In this document: positions 34,566 to 44,253 of the stretch, piece after piece
Numbering within the stretch: position 1 is the first letter of the stretch
Layout: every line of letters starts with the position of its first letter
DNA from: Nonlabens xiamenensis
Lineage (GTDB): Bacteria > Bacteroidota > Bacteroidia > Flavobacteriales > Flavobacteriaceae
Direction: 5' to 3'
Assembly (NCBI RefSeq): GCF_003865345.1
Contig: NZ_RMVE01000002.1
Span: forward strand, 1-64,000
Length of the DNA stretch: 64,000 nucleotides
Made by a program: the position numbers and the translations under genes
Notes under the pieces: generated by a model
Told to the model about the DNA's origin: nothing
Database searches by the model: none
What the model saw: the letters and a program-made list of their open reading frames with translations, nothing else

Positions 34566-35288
34566 CTAGTCCTTGGAATTAACACTTTGAAAACTGTTGA
34601 AAACCGCCGCGGTGTAAACACCAGCAGTTTCTGTGCGCAGTCGGTTATTTCCTAAGCTGGTGGGTAAAAAACCAGCTTTCAGGGCCTGGTCAATTTCCTG
34701 ACCAGAAAAATCACCTTCTGGTCCTATTAACATCAGGGTGTCTGCCTTGTTTTGCAATAGGTCTTGCAACAACCGCTTATTTCTTTCCTCACAGTGAGCG
34801 ATAAGTCGCAGACCGGCATGATTTTCCTGGATAAAATCAGAAAACTTAGTGAGTGGGTCCAATTGTGGAAGATAAAACTGCTGGCTTTGTTTCATGGCAC
34901 TCACCAAAATTTTTTCAAATCGCTCTGGCTTAATTTTCAAGCGCTCACTGTGATCGCAAATTAATGGTGTAATGCGTGATACTCCCATTTCCGTGGCTTT
35001 TTCAAGAAACCACTCGGTACGGTCATTCATTTTGGTCGGAGCAATGGCGATATGCAACTGAGGAGATGGAGCTGGGTAAGCTTTCGCGAAAGCGAGATCT
35101 ATACCGCATTTATTACTGGTGACCAACTGAATAGTTCCTGTAAATAGATTTCCATTACCATCAGTAATGCTCACCTGATCACCTTCCTTTTTGCGCAACA
35201 CACGTGTCATATGCCTGGCTTCCTCTTTATCCAGAAGGATATGCTCACTTTCAGAATTGATATGGGGGAAATAAAAGAGTTGCATCAC
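34566..35288 (-). CDS. rsmE: 16S rRNA m3U1498 methyltransferase
   Basis: 240 residues. SPOUT-fold enzyme: N-terminal PUA-like part (HMTRVLRKKEGDQVSITDGNG), then the knot with KATEMGVSRITPLICDHSE, LIGPEGDFSGQE and LGNNRLRTETA. Its start overlaps the end of tsaD by four bases. A 15-base palindrome copy lies inside. Confidence 0.95.
   Translation of the reverse strand: MMQLFYFPHINSESEHILLDKEEARHMTRVLRKKEGDQVSITDGNGNLFTGTIQLVTSNKCGIDLAFAKAYPAPSPQLHIAIAPTKMNDRTEWFLEKATEMGVSRITPLICDHSERLKIKPERFEKILVSAMKQSQQFYLPQLDPLTKFSDFIQENHAGLRLIAHCEERNKRLLQDLLQNKADTLMLIGPEGDFSGQEIDQALKAGFLPTSLGNNRLRTETAGVYTAAVFNSFQSVNSKD
35080..35094. repeat. 15-base palindrome-family copy inside rsmE, read as AFAKA
   Basis: GCTTTCGCGAAAGCG; only the outermost base differs from the 16-mer. 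On the minus strand it reads L-AFAKA-Y. Confidence 0.93.
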
Positions 35289-36301
35289 ATCTGGATTCTG
35301 GGTGAGGCCGTTGTCTCTAAACCATCAAACTCCCTATCCAGGTACTTGAAATAAGCCGAAATCCCAATCATAGCCGCATTATCTGTCGTAAATTCAAAAG
35401 GAGGAATAAATGTTTTCCATCCCTTTTCTTGTTTGCTTTCCAACTTCTTCCTGATGCCTGAATTGGCACTGACCCCACCGCCTATTGCCACACTATTGAT
35501 ACCGGTGGACTTGACTGCTTTTTCAATTTTTTTGAATAGAATCTTGATCAATGTATATTGGATACTCGCACAGATATCATCCAGGTGTTTCTCGATAAAA
35601 GCTGGATCTTTTTGGGTTTCGCGTTGAATAAAGTACAATACGGCAGTTTTGAATCCGCTAAAACTATAATTCAAACCTGGTGCCTTGGGAACAGGAAATT
35701 CAAAAGCATGGGGATTGCCTTTTTGAGCATGTTTATCAATCAACGGCCCCGCGGGATAGCCCAATCCTAGTATTTTTCCTGATTTGTCAAAGGCCTCTCC
35801 TATTGCATCATCTTGGGTGGTTCCAATAACTTCCATGTCGTGATAAGCCTTGACCAACACTAATTGGGTATGGCCTCCACTAATGGTTACTCCAATGAAC
35901 GGAAACTCAGGTTGAGGAGCACCTGTATCGACAAAATGAGCCAATAAATGTCCTTGCATGTGATGAACGCCGATCAAAGGGATTCCCAGGGAAAGGGATA
36001 GGGATTTGGCAAAGCTGGTTCCCACGAGCAAACTACCCATCAAACCTGGGCCTATGGTAAAGGCGATAGCGTGCAATTGTTCTTTAGTAATTCCAGCGTT
36101 TTCAAGAGCTAGATCAACAACCGGAACGATATGAGATTGATGTGCTCTTGAAGCCAATTCAGGGACAACACCTCCATATTGTTCATGCACTTTTTGCCCA
36201 GCGATCACGTTACTTAACACCCGGTCATTGGCCAGAACAGCACAAGCCGTATCGTCACAGGAAGATTCAATGGCTAGAATGTAAATAATTTGTTGGTCCA
36301 T
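35285..36301 (-). CDS. tsaD: tRNA N6-adenosine threonylcarbamoyltransferase
   Basis: 338 residues. ASKHA-fold enzyme that transfers threonylcarbamoyl to A37 of tRNAs. IESSCDDTACAV at the N-terminus, the metal-binding HxxxH at 114-118 (HHMQGH), SGGHTQLVLV, and GGGVSANSGIR. Starts seven bases from the divergent tamB start; a -7 box lies inside tamB. Confidence 0.96.
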   Translation of the reverse strand: MDQQIIYILAIESSCDDTACAVLANDRVLSNVIAGQKVHEQYGGVVPELASRAHQSHIVPVVDLALENAGITKEQLHAIAFTIGPGLMGSLLVGTSFAKSLSLSLGIPLIGVHHMQGHLLAHFVDTGAPQPEFPFIGVTISGGHTQLVLVKAYHDMEVIGTTQDDAIGEAFDKSGKILGLGYPAGPLIDKHAQKGNPHAFEFPVPKAPGLNYSFSGFKTAVLYFIQRETQKDPAFIEKHLDDICASIQYTLIKILFKKIEKAVKSTGINSVAIGGGVSANSGIRKKLESKQEKGWKTFIPPFEFTTDNAAMIGISAYFKYLDREFDGLETTASPRIQM

Positions 36302-36306
36302 TGGGC

Positions 36307-39300
36307 ATGAAAGGCATAAAAATTGGTAATCTTTGCAAAAGTAAAGGATATATCATTAAAAAGATTTTTAAAATACTGTGGAGGACCCTACTGGTCCTGC
36401 TGATACTTTTCACAGTCTTGGTGATTGCCTTTTCTTTTCCCAGTGTACAAACCAAAGCTGCCCAATATGCCACCTCTTATCTAAATGAGCAGTACGGCAC
36501 AGATATCCAGATTGAAGGTATTGATCTATCCTTTTCTGGGGACCTGATATTGAAAAAATCGCGCGCCCTGGATCATCGACAAGACACCCTGTTCTATTTT
36601 GATCGGTTGGAAACTTCCATTTTGGGCTTTGGGGATTTGATTGCTGGATCACCTGATCTGGGTACCACAGCTATTGATGGTTTGTATTTGAACATTCACC
36701 GATACCAAGGCGAGACCGACGATAATCTCATTCAATTTATTAAAAAATTTGGGGAAAGTAAGCCATCAAATACGAAGCCTTTTGAACTAAGTACTGGTGA
36801 TTTGAGTATTACCCGATCCAGGATCAATGTCATTGATGATAACATTAAGTATCCTGAATCTTTTGTGGCTACCGACTTTAATCTAGAGTCCGAGGGCTTG
36901 TTTATCAACGGGTCAGATATTTCTGCCGTGATTGAAAATGCCGACTTCCATATGTTTACTGGGGTGATGCGTAATTCCAATGCACCCGAAGGCTTGACCA
37001 TTAAAGACTTGAAAGCTGATTTCTCGTACACACCTCAAGAGATCCAGGCTCAAGGAATGCGGTTGCAGACGGCAGGATCCCTGCTGGAAGGAGATTTGGT
37101 ATTGAAATATAAGCGAGAAGATTTTGCCGACTTCGTTAGAAAAGTGGAATGGGACTTTCAAATTGACCAGGCCGATCTTTCCACCAACGAGCTGAGAAAA
37201 TTCTATGATGAAATCGTACCTGATGAAAATGTAGTGCTCAAAGGTCATATGACTGGACCTTTAAATGATTTTAAAGTGGAAGGTCTGGAGGCCATCACGC
37301 TGGGCGATATCACCATCAAAGGAGATATGAGTTTTCAAAACCTGATCGAGGAACGAGAAGAATTCTTTATTGAAGGAGATTTTGAGCAGTTAGAAGTCAG
37401 CAATCGAGACCTCAAAAAATTCCTTCCCAATATCCTCGGAAATAGCTTGCCGCCCATGTTGGACCAATTGGGAACGGTCAAAGCTACCGGTTATGCTAGT
37501 GTTGACAAAGACGTTGTTGTATCTAACCTCAGTGGTAGTTCGAGGAAAGGTAACTTTAATACTCGTATTACCTTGGACGCTATCCAAAGTGGATATATAG
37601 GTTATAACGGTAATATTAAATTGCAAAGTCTGGACCTTGGGTCTATTCTCAATCTTCCTGAACTTGGAAGGGTTACCCTGGACCTAGACGTTGCGGGAAG
37701 AGGTTTTAATCCAGACAATGCCAATACCAGGCTAAAGGGTCGCATCCAGCGCTTGACCTATAGAAATTACACCTATCGTAACATTCGAGTGAATGGAAAA
37801 CTAAAAAAACCTGAATTCAACGGGAAGTTAAGTATTGACGACCCTAACATGCAACTTGATTTTGACGGGCTAGCCGATTTGAAAACTGAGAGTAACACTT
37901 ATGATTTTAAGGCCGATATCAAGTATGCAGACCTCAATGCAACCAATCTGTTCAAAAGAGATTCGATCTCCATCTTAAAGGGATCGATTGAAATGAATAT
38001 GCAGGGCACTACCCTAGATGATGCTGTCGGTACCATCAACATCAATGATGCGAGTTATACCAATCAAAACAATGACTATGTATTTGAGGATTTTACCATT
38101 TCCTCAACTTTTAAGGATCAGGAACGCCTGATTTCTATCAACAGCACGGACATCATAGAAGGTGAACTATCCGGAGTTTTCAAATTGCGCGAGATACCTG
38201 AGTTGTTTAAAAATAGTATTGGTAACGTTTATACCAATTATCGATCTGAAAATATTACTGAAGACCAATACCTGGATTATGAATTCCAGATCTACGACAA
38301 AATTGTTGACCTTGTATTTCCAGATATTGAATTGGGAGAGAACACCATTTTAAAAGGGCAGGTAGCTAGTAATGAAGCGCAATTTCGCATGACTTTTAGA
38401 ACCCCACATATCAAGGCCTTTGATGTGGAGCTTAACCAAGTCAATGCCCAAATTAATAACCAAAATCCATTGTTCAATACCTTTATCAAAATAGACGAAG
38501 TCAATACCCCATTTTATGATGTAGAGGATTTTCAACTGATCAATGTAACCAATCAGGACACCCTGCTCTTCCGGACCAAGTTCAATAGCCAAAAACGGGA
38601 AACAGATAAATTTAATCTGAGCTTTTACCATACTGTAAATGACAGCAATGTGTCCGTGATAGGGATCAGAAAGAGTGACATTATTTTCCAGGGACAGAAA
38701 TGGTTCCTGAACCGAGCCGACAAGGAAGTCCAGCTCAGTTTTGATCATGACTTCAAGAAATTCTCACTGGACAGCCTGGTAGCTCGTCACCAAGAAGAAA
38801 TGATTACCGTATCTGGTGATGTTCAAGGAAAAACTGAAAAGCAGCTTTATCTCGATTTTAAAGATGTACGTGTTTCAAGTCTAGTCTCTCCTATCGATAG
38901 TTTGAAGCTCAAAGGCCATATTGATGGGAATTTGATTCTGAATCAAACCGATGGGAATTATGCGCCTACCAGTGATTTTACGGTGAAGGGTCTTGAAGTC
39001 AATGATACGCCATTGGGAGATTTTGAATTGACCGTAGAAGGGAATGAGAACTTGACCGATTATCAAGTGAATGCACAATTAAAGGATGATGTCCAGCGCA
39101 CCTTTACTGCTCAGGGAAATATCAATACCAGTGGTGCCAGTTCTACTATCGATGTGGACGCGGTTTTCAAAGATTTCAATTTGGTGGCGCTGAGTCCGCT
39201 GGGAGGGGAAGTATTGGATCGCATACGCGGTTTGGCTTCGGGAAAAGCATCCATTACTGGTGACCTCACCGCGCCAGATATTAATGGATCGGTACGTTTG

Positions 39301-40803
39301 AATCAGGCTGGATTAAGAATACCTTATCTCAATACTGATTTTGATATCCAGAACAAGGCGAGAGTAAACATAAGCTCAACTGTGTTTGAATTTGATGATT
39401 TAGTGCTTAAGGATACCAAATACGGTACACAAGGCATACTTTCTGGTCAGATCAATCATAGGAATTTTGGATTCTGGGACCTGGACTTAAAGGTTGAATC
39501 CGATCGTTTACTCGCCTTGGATACCGAACTTACCCCTGAGTCACTCTACTACGGCACTGCATTTATCGATGGTGTAGCTACCGTGACTGGTCCTACCGAT
39601 GAATTGTTTATTAATGTGGTCGCTACTACGGGCAGGGAAACGATTTTTAAAGTTCCCATTGATGATGGAGAATCCTTGGGAGATACCTCAGCCATTTACT
39701 TTTTAAGTCCTGAAGAAAAACAGGCGCGTATTTCTGGAGAAAAAGTGGTGACTGATAAGATCAGTGGTCTCGAACTAAGATTTGAATTGCAGGTGACTCC
39801 AGTGGCCGAAGTAGAAATCACCGTAGACCCTACCAATGGAAGCTACCTCAAAGGTAGAGGTGTGGGTAATCTTCTTTTGGAAATCAATACCAATGGAAAA
39901 TTTGTAATGAACGGAGATTTTATTGTGACAGAAGGGATTTATAATTTTAAATACGCGGGTATCGTTAATAAGAATTTTATTATTGAACCAGGAGGAACCA
40001 TGGATTGGAACGGTGATCCGACCAATGCCAATATTGATGTACAAGCCACCTATCTGACCAGCGCCAACCCTTCTATTCTATTAGATAATCCCAACTTGAA
40101 CGCTCAGGTCCCTGTGGAAGTTCTGACCAAACTGCAAGGAGATCTCAGCTTTTTTGATCCTGAATTTGAAATCAGATTCCCCAATACCAGCTCGGTGGTA
40201 AGTTCAGAACTTCAATACCGATTGGAAGATAAGTCCCAAAGACAACTACAAGCACTTTCTCTGGTAGCGACTGGATCCTTTTATAATCCAAACAGTATTG
40301 GTTCTAACGCGGTGGCTGGAAATGTGGTAGAGAGCGTCACTGGGATCGTCAATGATCTGGTAAGCCGGGAAGACAGCAGATTTGACTTTGGCGTAAGCTA
40401 CGAGGCCTCAGAGCGCAATCCTAACTCTGACTTACAGCGATCTGATCGATTTGGTATCACCTTGAGCACGCAAATTACAGATCGGGTGCTGATCAATGGT
40501 AAATTAGGGGTTCCCGTTGGCTCTACCGGTGCTACAGAGCGTACGGTGATCGGTAATGTCCAAATTGAATTTTTATTGAACGATGATGGCTCCCTGCGAT
40601 TAAAACTATTCAATCGCGAAAATACACTTCAGCAATTAGGACAACAGGAAGATTATACTCAGGGATTGGGATTACAGTATCAAGTGGATTTTGATAGTTT
40701 AAAGGAGCTATACGAAAAGATCTTTAAAAAGAAAATTGATAGAGAACCCAAACAACTTCCCAGTGAAGAAGTAGACAGCCGCCCTGAGGAGTTTACACAA
40801 TAG
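36307..40803 (+). CDS. TamB-like translocation and assembly module protein
   Basis: 1498 residues. One N-terminal membrane helix (about 18-40) then a very long series of beta-strand repeats across the periplasm and a C-terminal DUF490/TamB domain of about 400 residues (with GNLLLEINTNGKFVMNGDFIVTEGIYNF and the final FGVSYEASE...DRVLINGKLGVPVG part). It bridges inner and outer membrane in protein and phospholipid export. The ATG at 36307 is preferred to the TTG at 36301. It diverges from tsaD with only a few bases between. Confidence 0.88.
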   Translation: MKGIKIGNLCKSKGYIIKKIFKILWRTLLVLLILFTVLVIAFSFPSVQTKAAQYATSYLNEQYGTDIQIEGIDLSFSGDLILKKSRALDHRQDTLFYFDRLETSILGFGDLIAGSPDLGTTAIDGLYLNIHRYQGETDDNLIQFIKKFGESKPSNTKPFELSTGDLSITRSRINVIDDNIKYPESFVATDFNLESEGLFINGSDISAVIENADFHMFTGVMRNSNAPEGLTIKDLKADFSYTPQEIQAQGMRLQTAGSLLEGDLVLKYKREDFADFVRKVEWDFQIDQADLSTNELRKFYDEIVPDENVVLKGHMTGPLNDFKVEGLEAITLGDITIKGDMSFQNLIEEREEFFIEGDFEQLEVSNRDLKKFLPNILGNSLPPMLDQLGTVKATGYASVDKDVVVSNLSGSSRKGNFNTRITLDAIQSGYIGYNGNIKLQSLDLGSILNLPELGRVTLDLDVAGRGFNPDNANTRLKGRIQRLTYRNYTYRNIRVNGKLKKPEFNGKLSIDDPNMQLDFDGLADLKTESNTYDFKADIKYADLNATNLFKRDSISILKGSIEMNMQGTTLDDAVGTININDASYTNQNNDYVFEDFTISSTFKDQERLISINSTDIIEGELSGVFKLREIPELFKNSIGNVYTNYRSENITEDQYLDYEFQIYDKIVDLVFPDIELGENTILKGQVASNEAQFRMTFRTPHIKAFDVELNQVNAQINNQNPLFNTFIKIDEVNTPFYDVEDFQLINVTNQDTLLFRTKFNSQKRETDKFNLSFYHTVNDSNVSVIGIRKSDIIFQGQKWFLNRADKEVQLSFDHDFKKFSLDSLVARHQEEMITVSGDVQGKTEKQLYLDFKDVRVSSLVSPIDSLKLKGHIDGNLILNQTDGNYAPTSDFTVKGLEVNDTPLGDFELTVEGNENLTDYQVNAQLKDDVQRTFTAQGNINTSGASSTIDVDAVFKDFNLVALSPLGGEVLDRIRGLASGKASITGDLTAPDINGSVRLNQAGLRIPYLNTDFDIQNKARVNISSTVFEFDDLVLKDTKYGTQGILSGQINHRNFGFWDLDLKVESDRLLALDTELTPESLYYGTAFIDGVATVTGPTDELFINVVATTGRETIFKVPIDDGESLGDTSAIYFLSPEEKQARISGEKVVTDKISGLELRFELQVTPVAEVEITVDPTNGSYLKGRGVGNLLLEINTNGKFVMNGDFIVTEGIYNFKYAGIVNKNFIIEPGGTMDWNGDPTNANIDVQATYLTSANPSILLDNPNLNAQVPVEVLTKLQGDLSFFDPEFEIRFPNTSSVVSSELQYRLEDKSQRQLQALSLVATGSFYNPNSIGSNAVAGNVVESVTGIVNDLVSREDSRFDFGVSYEASERNPNSDLQRSDRFGITLSTQITDRVLINGKLGVPVGSTGATERTVIGNVQIEFLLNDDGSLRLKLFNRENTLQQLGQQEDYTQGLGLQYQVDFDSLKELYEKIFKKKIDREPKQLPSEEVDSRPEEFTQ
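36336..36343 (-). promoter_or_regulatory. -7 box of tsaD inside the tamB coding region
   Basis: On the minus strand TACTTTTG, a perfect TAnnTTTG, about 35 bases before the tsaD start. No TTG at the right distance, so it is a partial match. Confidence 0.4.
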
Positions 40804-40817
40804 AATTTTGATGGTAA

Positions 40818-40834
40818 TTTCGCTTAAAGCGAAA
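40818..40834. repeat. Palindrome variant TTTCGCTTAAAGCGAAA between convergent genes
   Basis: Perfect 8-bp arms with a central A, related to the main palindrome but with a changed centre. Between the tamB and DciA-like gene ends. A similar centre (CGCTTTAAGCG) occurs in purB at 49702-49712. Confidence 0.6.
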
Positions 40835-40862
40835 GTATAAGTCTTACATTAACCACACTGTC

Positions 40863-41162
40863 TTATCTCAGCACTAACTTTTGGACTAATTCGCGACCCA
40901 GATGTTCGTTGAGATTGTTGATGATTTTAGTACGACCATACATCAATTCTTCTCGTAATACAGAAGAAGATAAACTGATAAATAATGTACCAGCCGTGAA
41001 TTTTACCTGGGTGGTATAATTAATCACTCCAGGGCCCATCACTTCCTGCCAAGCTTGTTCAATATCAACTTTTTCAAAACCTTTTTTGAGTTTGTTTTGA
41101 GATTTAAAATCTTTTAAAACTTCGCTCATGTTGACCCACTCATCCTTCTTATTATTCCTCAT
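40863..41162 (-). CDS. DUF721/DciA-like protein
   Basis: 99 residues from an ATG at 41162 inside the end of the preceding gene (11-base overlap). The core VDIEQAWQEVMGPGVINYTTQVKFTAGTL and the closing SSVLREELMYGRTKIINNLN match the DUF721 family. DciA is the ancestral loader of the replicative helicase, and its gene often lies near recF/dnaN in other bacteria; here recF is two genes upstream in the same operon. A replication role is therefore likely. Confidence 0.8.
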   Translation of the reverse strand: MRNNKKDEWVNMSEVLKDFKSQNKLKKGFEKVDIEQAWQEVMGPGVINYTTQVKFTAGTLFISLSSSVLREELMYGRTKIINNLNEHLGRELVQKLVLR

Positions 41163-41565
41163 CCATTTCAAATTTTTGGTAGGTGTACTCGGTACCATTT
41201 TCGTGTAGTAGTACTAAAGTGTTGGCATCTACTTTTTTAATTGTTTGTTGATAGGCTTGTTCACCTTCTTTAAAAATCAGAAGCAAACTATCTCCCATTT
41301 CTTTCCACTGAAATGGCACCGGACTTCCATAATTGATCATGCTACCATCGTATGTCGGGCTCACCCTACTTTTAACCCCTTTGGAACCGTTAATTTCAAA
41401 ATGATCTAAGTGGTTCGTAAACGGGAATTCTCTTTCACTACCATCCGCAAGAATAACTTCCTCTATACTCCAGTAACCTTCTAGCAAACTTATACTTTCT
41501 GAGGTAGAAGATCCGCAGGAAGTCAGCAGGAAAGCAAACAGTATTAAACTTATGACAGATCTCAT
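41152..41565 (-). CDS. Small lipocalin-like lipoprotein
   Basis: 137 residues. Lipoprotein signal [17 protein letters not shown] (Cys17). The remaining 120 residues ([16 protein letters not shown], a row of short strands, [16 protein letters not shown]) look like a small lipocalin-type barrel. Ligand unknown. It overlaps recF by four bases and the DciA-like gene by eleven, so it is embedded in the recF operon. Confidence 0.72.
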   Translation of the reverse strand: MRSVISLILFAFLLTSCGSSTSESISLLEGYWSIEEVILADGSEREFPFTNHLDHFEINGSKGVKSRVSPTYDGSMINYGSPVPFQWKEMGDSLLLIFKEGEQAYQQTIKKVDANTLVLLHENGTEYTYQKFEMDEE

Positions 41566-42641
41566 AACTTGAAGATTTTGTAGGATTGTTGGGTCGCTTT
41601 TACCACCGATTCTGTGCGTTCAGGATGTGTATCACTGATCAACAATTGACCGAACTGCTCGTCGTTAACCATATGGATAATCTGACTCACCCGTTCTTCG
41701 TCTAATTTATCAAAAATATCATCCAAAAGCAAGATGGGAATAGTCCCGCTTTCTTGCTTGATAAACTCAAACTGGGCCAGTTTCAATGCCGTAAGAAAGC
41801 TTTTTTGTTGTCCCTGACTACCAAATTTTTTAATAGGATGGTCATTGAGCAGGAATACCAAATCATCTTTGTGAATCCCCACACTGCTATATTGCAGCTG
41901 CATATCCTTCTGTTGAGCATCTTTGAGCAACTGATGAGGGTCTCCTTTCTTAAAATCAGCTTTGTAGTAAATACCTACTTCTTCCTGGGTATTGGAAATC
42001 TGGGCGTAGTACTTCTTAAATATGGGTTCAAACTTTTGCAAAAAAGTGAGGCGCTTGTCATAAATACCAATGCCTAGATCAGTCATTTGTTGATCATAAA
42101 CCGCCAAAGCAGTACTATCAAAGGATCGGTTGGCTGAAAAATATTTAAGCAATGCATTGCGCTGCTGAAGTAATTTATTGTAGTTGATCAATTGCTGCAG
42201 ATAGGTCTGATCGCCCAGAGAAATTACCCCATCCAGAAATTTACGTCTGGTATCACTTCCTTCTATAATCAAATCACGATCTGCCGGCGAAATAATGACC
42301 AAGGGAATCAAGCCTATGTGTTCACTGATCTTATCATAGATCTTTCCATTGCGTTTTACCACACGTTTAACTCCACGTTTGGCGCTTACGGCCACTTTTT
42401 CCTCCTTGTTATTTTTACTAAAAACACCCTCCAAAACAAAAAAATCTTCATCATGCTTGATGTTTTGGACAGTCACTGGATTAAAATAACTTTTGGCGAA
42501 AGCCAAATGATATACCGCATCCAATACATTGGTTTTTCCAACACCATTATTTCCAACAAAACAATTGATCCTTTTGTCGAGCTCAAAGTCGGCAGAATCA
42601 AAGCTTTTGTAATTGATAAGACTGAGGGATTCCAGGTACAT
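41562..42641 (-). CDS. recF: DNA replication and repair protein RecF
   Basis: 359 residues from the ATG at 42641 ([14 protein letters not shown], the usual start; the longer frame adds eight unlikely residues). Walker A GNNGVGKT at 30-37, signature-type [32 protein letters not shown] and Walker [13 protein letters not shown]. It loads RecA at gaps together with RecO and RecR. First gene of recF, lipocalin-like, DciA-like. Confidence 0.95.
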   Translation of the reverse strand: MYLESLSLINYKSFDSADFELDKRINCFVGNNGVGKTNVLDAVYHLAFAKSYFNPVTVQNIKHDEDFFVLEGVFSKNNKEEKVAVSAKRGVKRVVKRNGKIYDKISEHIGLIPLVIISPADRDLIIEGSDTRRKFLDGVISLGDQTYLQQLINYNKLLQQRNALLKYFSANRSFDSTALAVYDQQMTDLGIGIYDKRLTFLQKFEPIFKKYYAQISNTQEEVGIYYKADFKKGDPHQLLKDAQQKDMQLQYSSVGIHKDDLVFLLNDHPIKKFGSQGQQKSFLTALKLAQFEFIKQESGTIPILLLDDIFDKLDEERVSQIIHMVNDEQFGQLLISDTHPERTESVVKATQQSYKIFKL

Positions 42642-42692
42642 AATCGTTGTTTGCGTCTTCGGCATGGCTTCTGAATGGTCTAGCGTTTAAAA

Positions 42693-42715
42693 TTAATTAA
42701 CTGTCAGTCAATTAA
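42693..42715. repeat. 23-bp near-perfect palindrome in the recF / TPR divergent region
   Basis: TTAATTAACTG, one T, CAGTCAATTAA with a single mismatch between arms. A possible operator of a dimeric repressor acting on recF or the TPR gene. Confidence 0.45.
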
Positions 42716-42862
42716 TTCACTTACACTTAAAGCGCTACATGCCCAGCTTTTTAGCGGTTAAATGATCATCCCTATTCAGGGGCAATCATTACCGCACAAA
42801 TGTAACCCAACAAAAGGGAGTGAATAAAGCTTTTACACATTTTTATATATCGATAAAAATTC

Positions 42863-42870
42863 TATTTTTG
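42863..42870 (+). promoter_or_regulatory. -7 box (TATTTTTG) of the TPR gene
   Basis: Perfect TAnnTTTG 21 bases before the ATG at 42892, no clear TTG at -33. Confidence 0.45.
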
Positions 42871-42891
42871 CGCGTTCAATGATAGAAGACT

Positions 42892-43683
42892 ATGGCAACT
42901 TATAATAAGAGAGGATATAAAAAACCAAAAGCTAAACCAGAAAAGGACACAGAAGAGATCTTTGATGATTCTGAGTCTACAACGGCCGAAGTTTTTGGAA
43001 CGCTGGATGAAGGAGCCAACAAAACCGAGCAATGGGTAAGTAAGAACCAAAATGCGATCATGATCGTGATAGGATTGATTGCTCTAGGGGCGATCGGTGC
43101 ATGGGCTTATACTCAGTACGTGAAGGCACCCAAGCAGATTGAAGCCATCTCTGAGGCCAATGAAGCTAATAAGTACTACGAACTGGCATTGAATTCTACC
43201 GGAACCCAAAAGGACTCTCTTTATAACCTGGCATTGGAAGGAGCCAACGGTAAGTACGGTTTGATCAAGATTGCTGAAGAGTATAAAGGTACTGATGCTG
43301 GAAATATAGCGACCTACCAAGCGGGTATGGCTTACCTGAACATTGGAGGAGACAAATACCAAAAGGCTATTGACTATTTAAGTCAGTATGATGGTGGTGA
43401 TTCTGTTTTGGAAGCCATTGCACAAGCCGGTATAGGAGATGCTTTACTACAAGTTGGACAAGCTGAGGATGCTGTACCTTACTATATGGAAGCAGCTGAT
43501 GCCAATCCCAATGAATTCACTACGCCTAAGTATCTTTTAAAAGCCGCACAAGCAGCTTTAAAGTCGGGAGATCAATCGACCGCCGTTAAAGCCTTGGAGC
43601 GCATAGAAGAAGATTATCCCGAAGCCGACCAATACCAAACTGCCATGGTGTTGTTAGGACAAGCCAGAGCTGGAGCCAATTAA
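42892..43683 (+). CDS. TPR membrane protein (YfgM-like)
   Basis: 263 residues: basic N-terminal stretch, one membrane helix (about 55-75, IMIVIGLIALGAIGAWAYTQYV), then TPR repeats in the periplasm (for example IATYQAGMAYLNIGGDKYQKAIDYLSQYDGGD and the next helix pairs). This single-helix plus TPR layout resembles YfgM, a chaperone adaptor at the Sec translocon. ribH starts six bases after its stop. Confidence 0.8.
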   Translation: MATYNKRGYKKPKAKPEKDTEEIFDDSESTTAEVFGTLDEGANKTEQWVSKNQNAIMIVIGLIALGAIGAWAYTQYVKAPKQIEAISEANEANKYYELALNSTGTQKDSLYNLALEGANGKYGLIKIAEEYKGTDAGNIATYQAGMAYLNIGGDKYQKAIDYLSQYDGGDSVLEAIAQAGIGDALLQVGQAEDAVPYYMEAADANPNEFTTPKYLLKAAQAALKSGDQSTAVKALERIEEDYPEADQYQTAMVLLGQARAGAN

Positions 43684-43689
43684 TTCTTT

Positions 43690-44211
43690 ATGGCTACTGT
43701 TGGTAAAGATCTTTCCCACTATGACAAAGACGGCCTGCCGGATGCTTCTGGCATGCGTATCGGAATTGTAGTGTCTGAATGGAATGATGATATTACCGAA
43801 AACCTTTTTAAAGGAGCACATGAAACTTTGGTAGATTGCGGTGTGGATACCGAGCGAATTTTCAGAATGGACGTTCCAGGTTCATTCGAATTGATCTATG
43901 CCTGTAAAAACATGCAGTATTCCACGTACCCTATCAAAGACAGTAGATTGCGAAAAGGTCTAGACGCTATAATTGCGATAGGAAGCGTGATCAGAGGTGA
44001 GACCGCCCATTTTGATTTTGTATGTCAGGGGGTTACCAATGGCATCAAGGACCTCAATCTGAATAAGTCCAGGGTTCCTGTTATTTTTTGCGTGCTAACC
44101 GATGATACGCACGATCAATCCGTAGCGCGCAGTGGTGGTATTCACGGCAACAAAGGCAGTGAAGCTGCGGTAGCAGCCATCAAAATGGCGGCCATCAAGC
44201 AAGGATTATAA
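43690..44211 (+). CDS. ribH: 6,7-dimethyl-8-ribityllumazine synthase
   Basis: 173 residues. Condenses the two riboflavin precursors. Motifs IGIVVSEWNDDITENLF, DVPGSFELIYACK, IAIGSVIRGETAHFDFVCQ and FCVLTDDTHDQSVARSG are complete. The preceding TPR gene is probably in the same transcript. Confidence 0.95.
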   Translation: MATVGKDLSHYDKDGLPDASGMRIGIVVSEWNDDITENLFKGAHETLVDCGVDTERIFRMDVPGSFELIYACKNMQYSTYPIKDSRLRKGLDAIIAIGSVIRGETAHFDFVCQGVTNGIKDLNLNKSRVPVIFCVLTDDTHDQSVARSGGIHGNKGSEAAVAAIKMAAIKQGL

Positions 44212-44253
44212 CTTCAAAGTTTTGCCCCTCGTCTAGTTAACGGCCTGCAAGTA

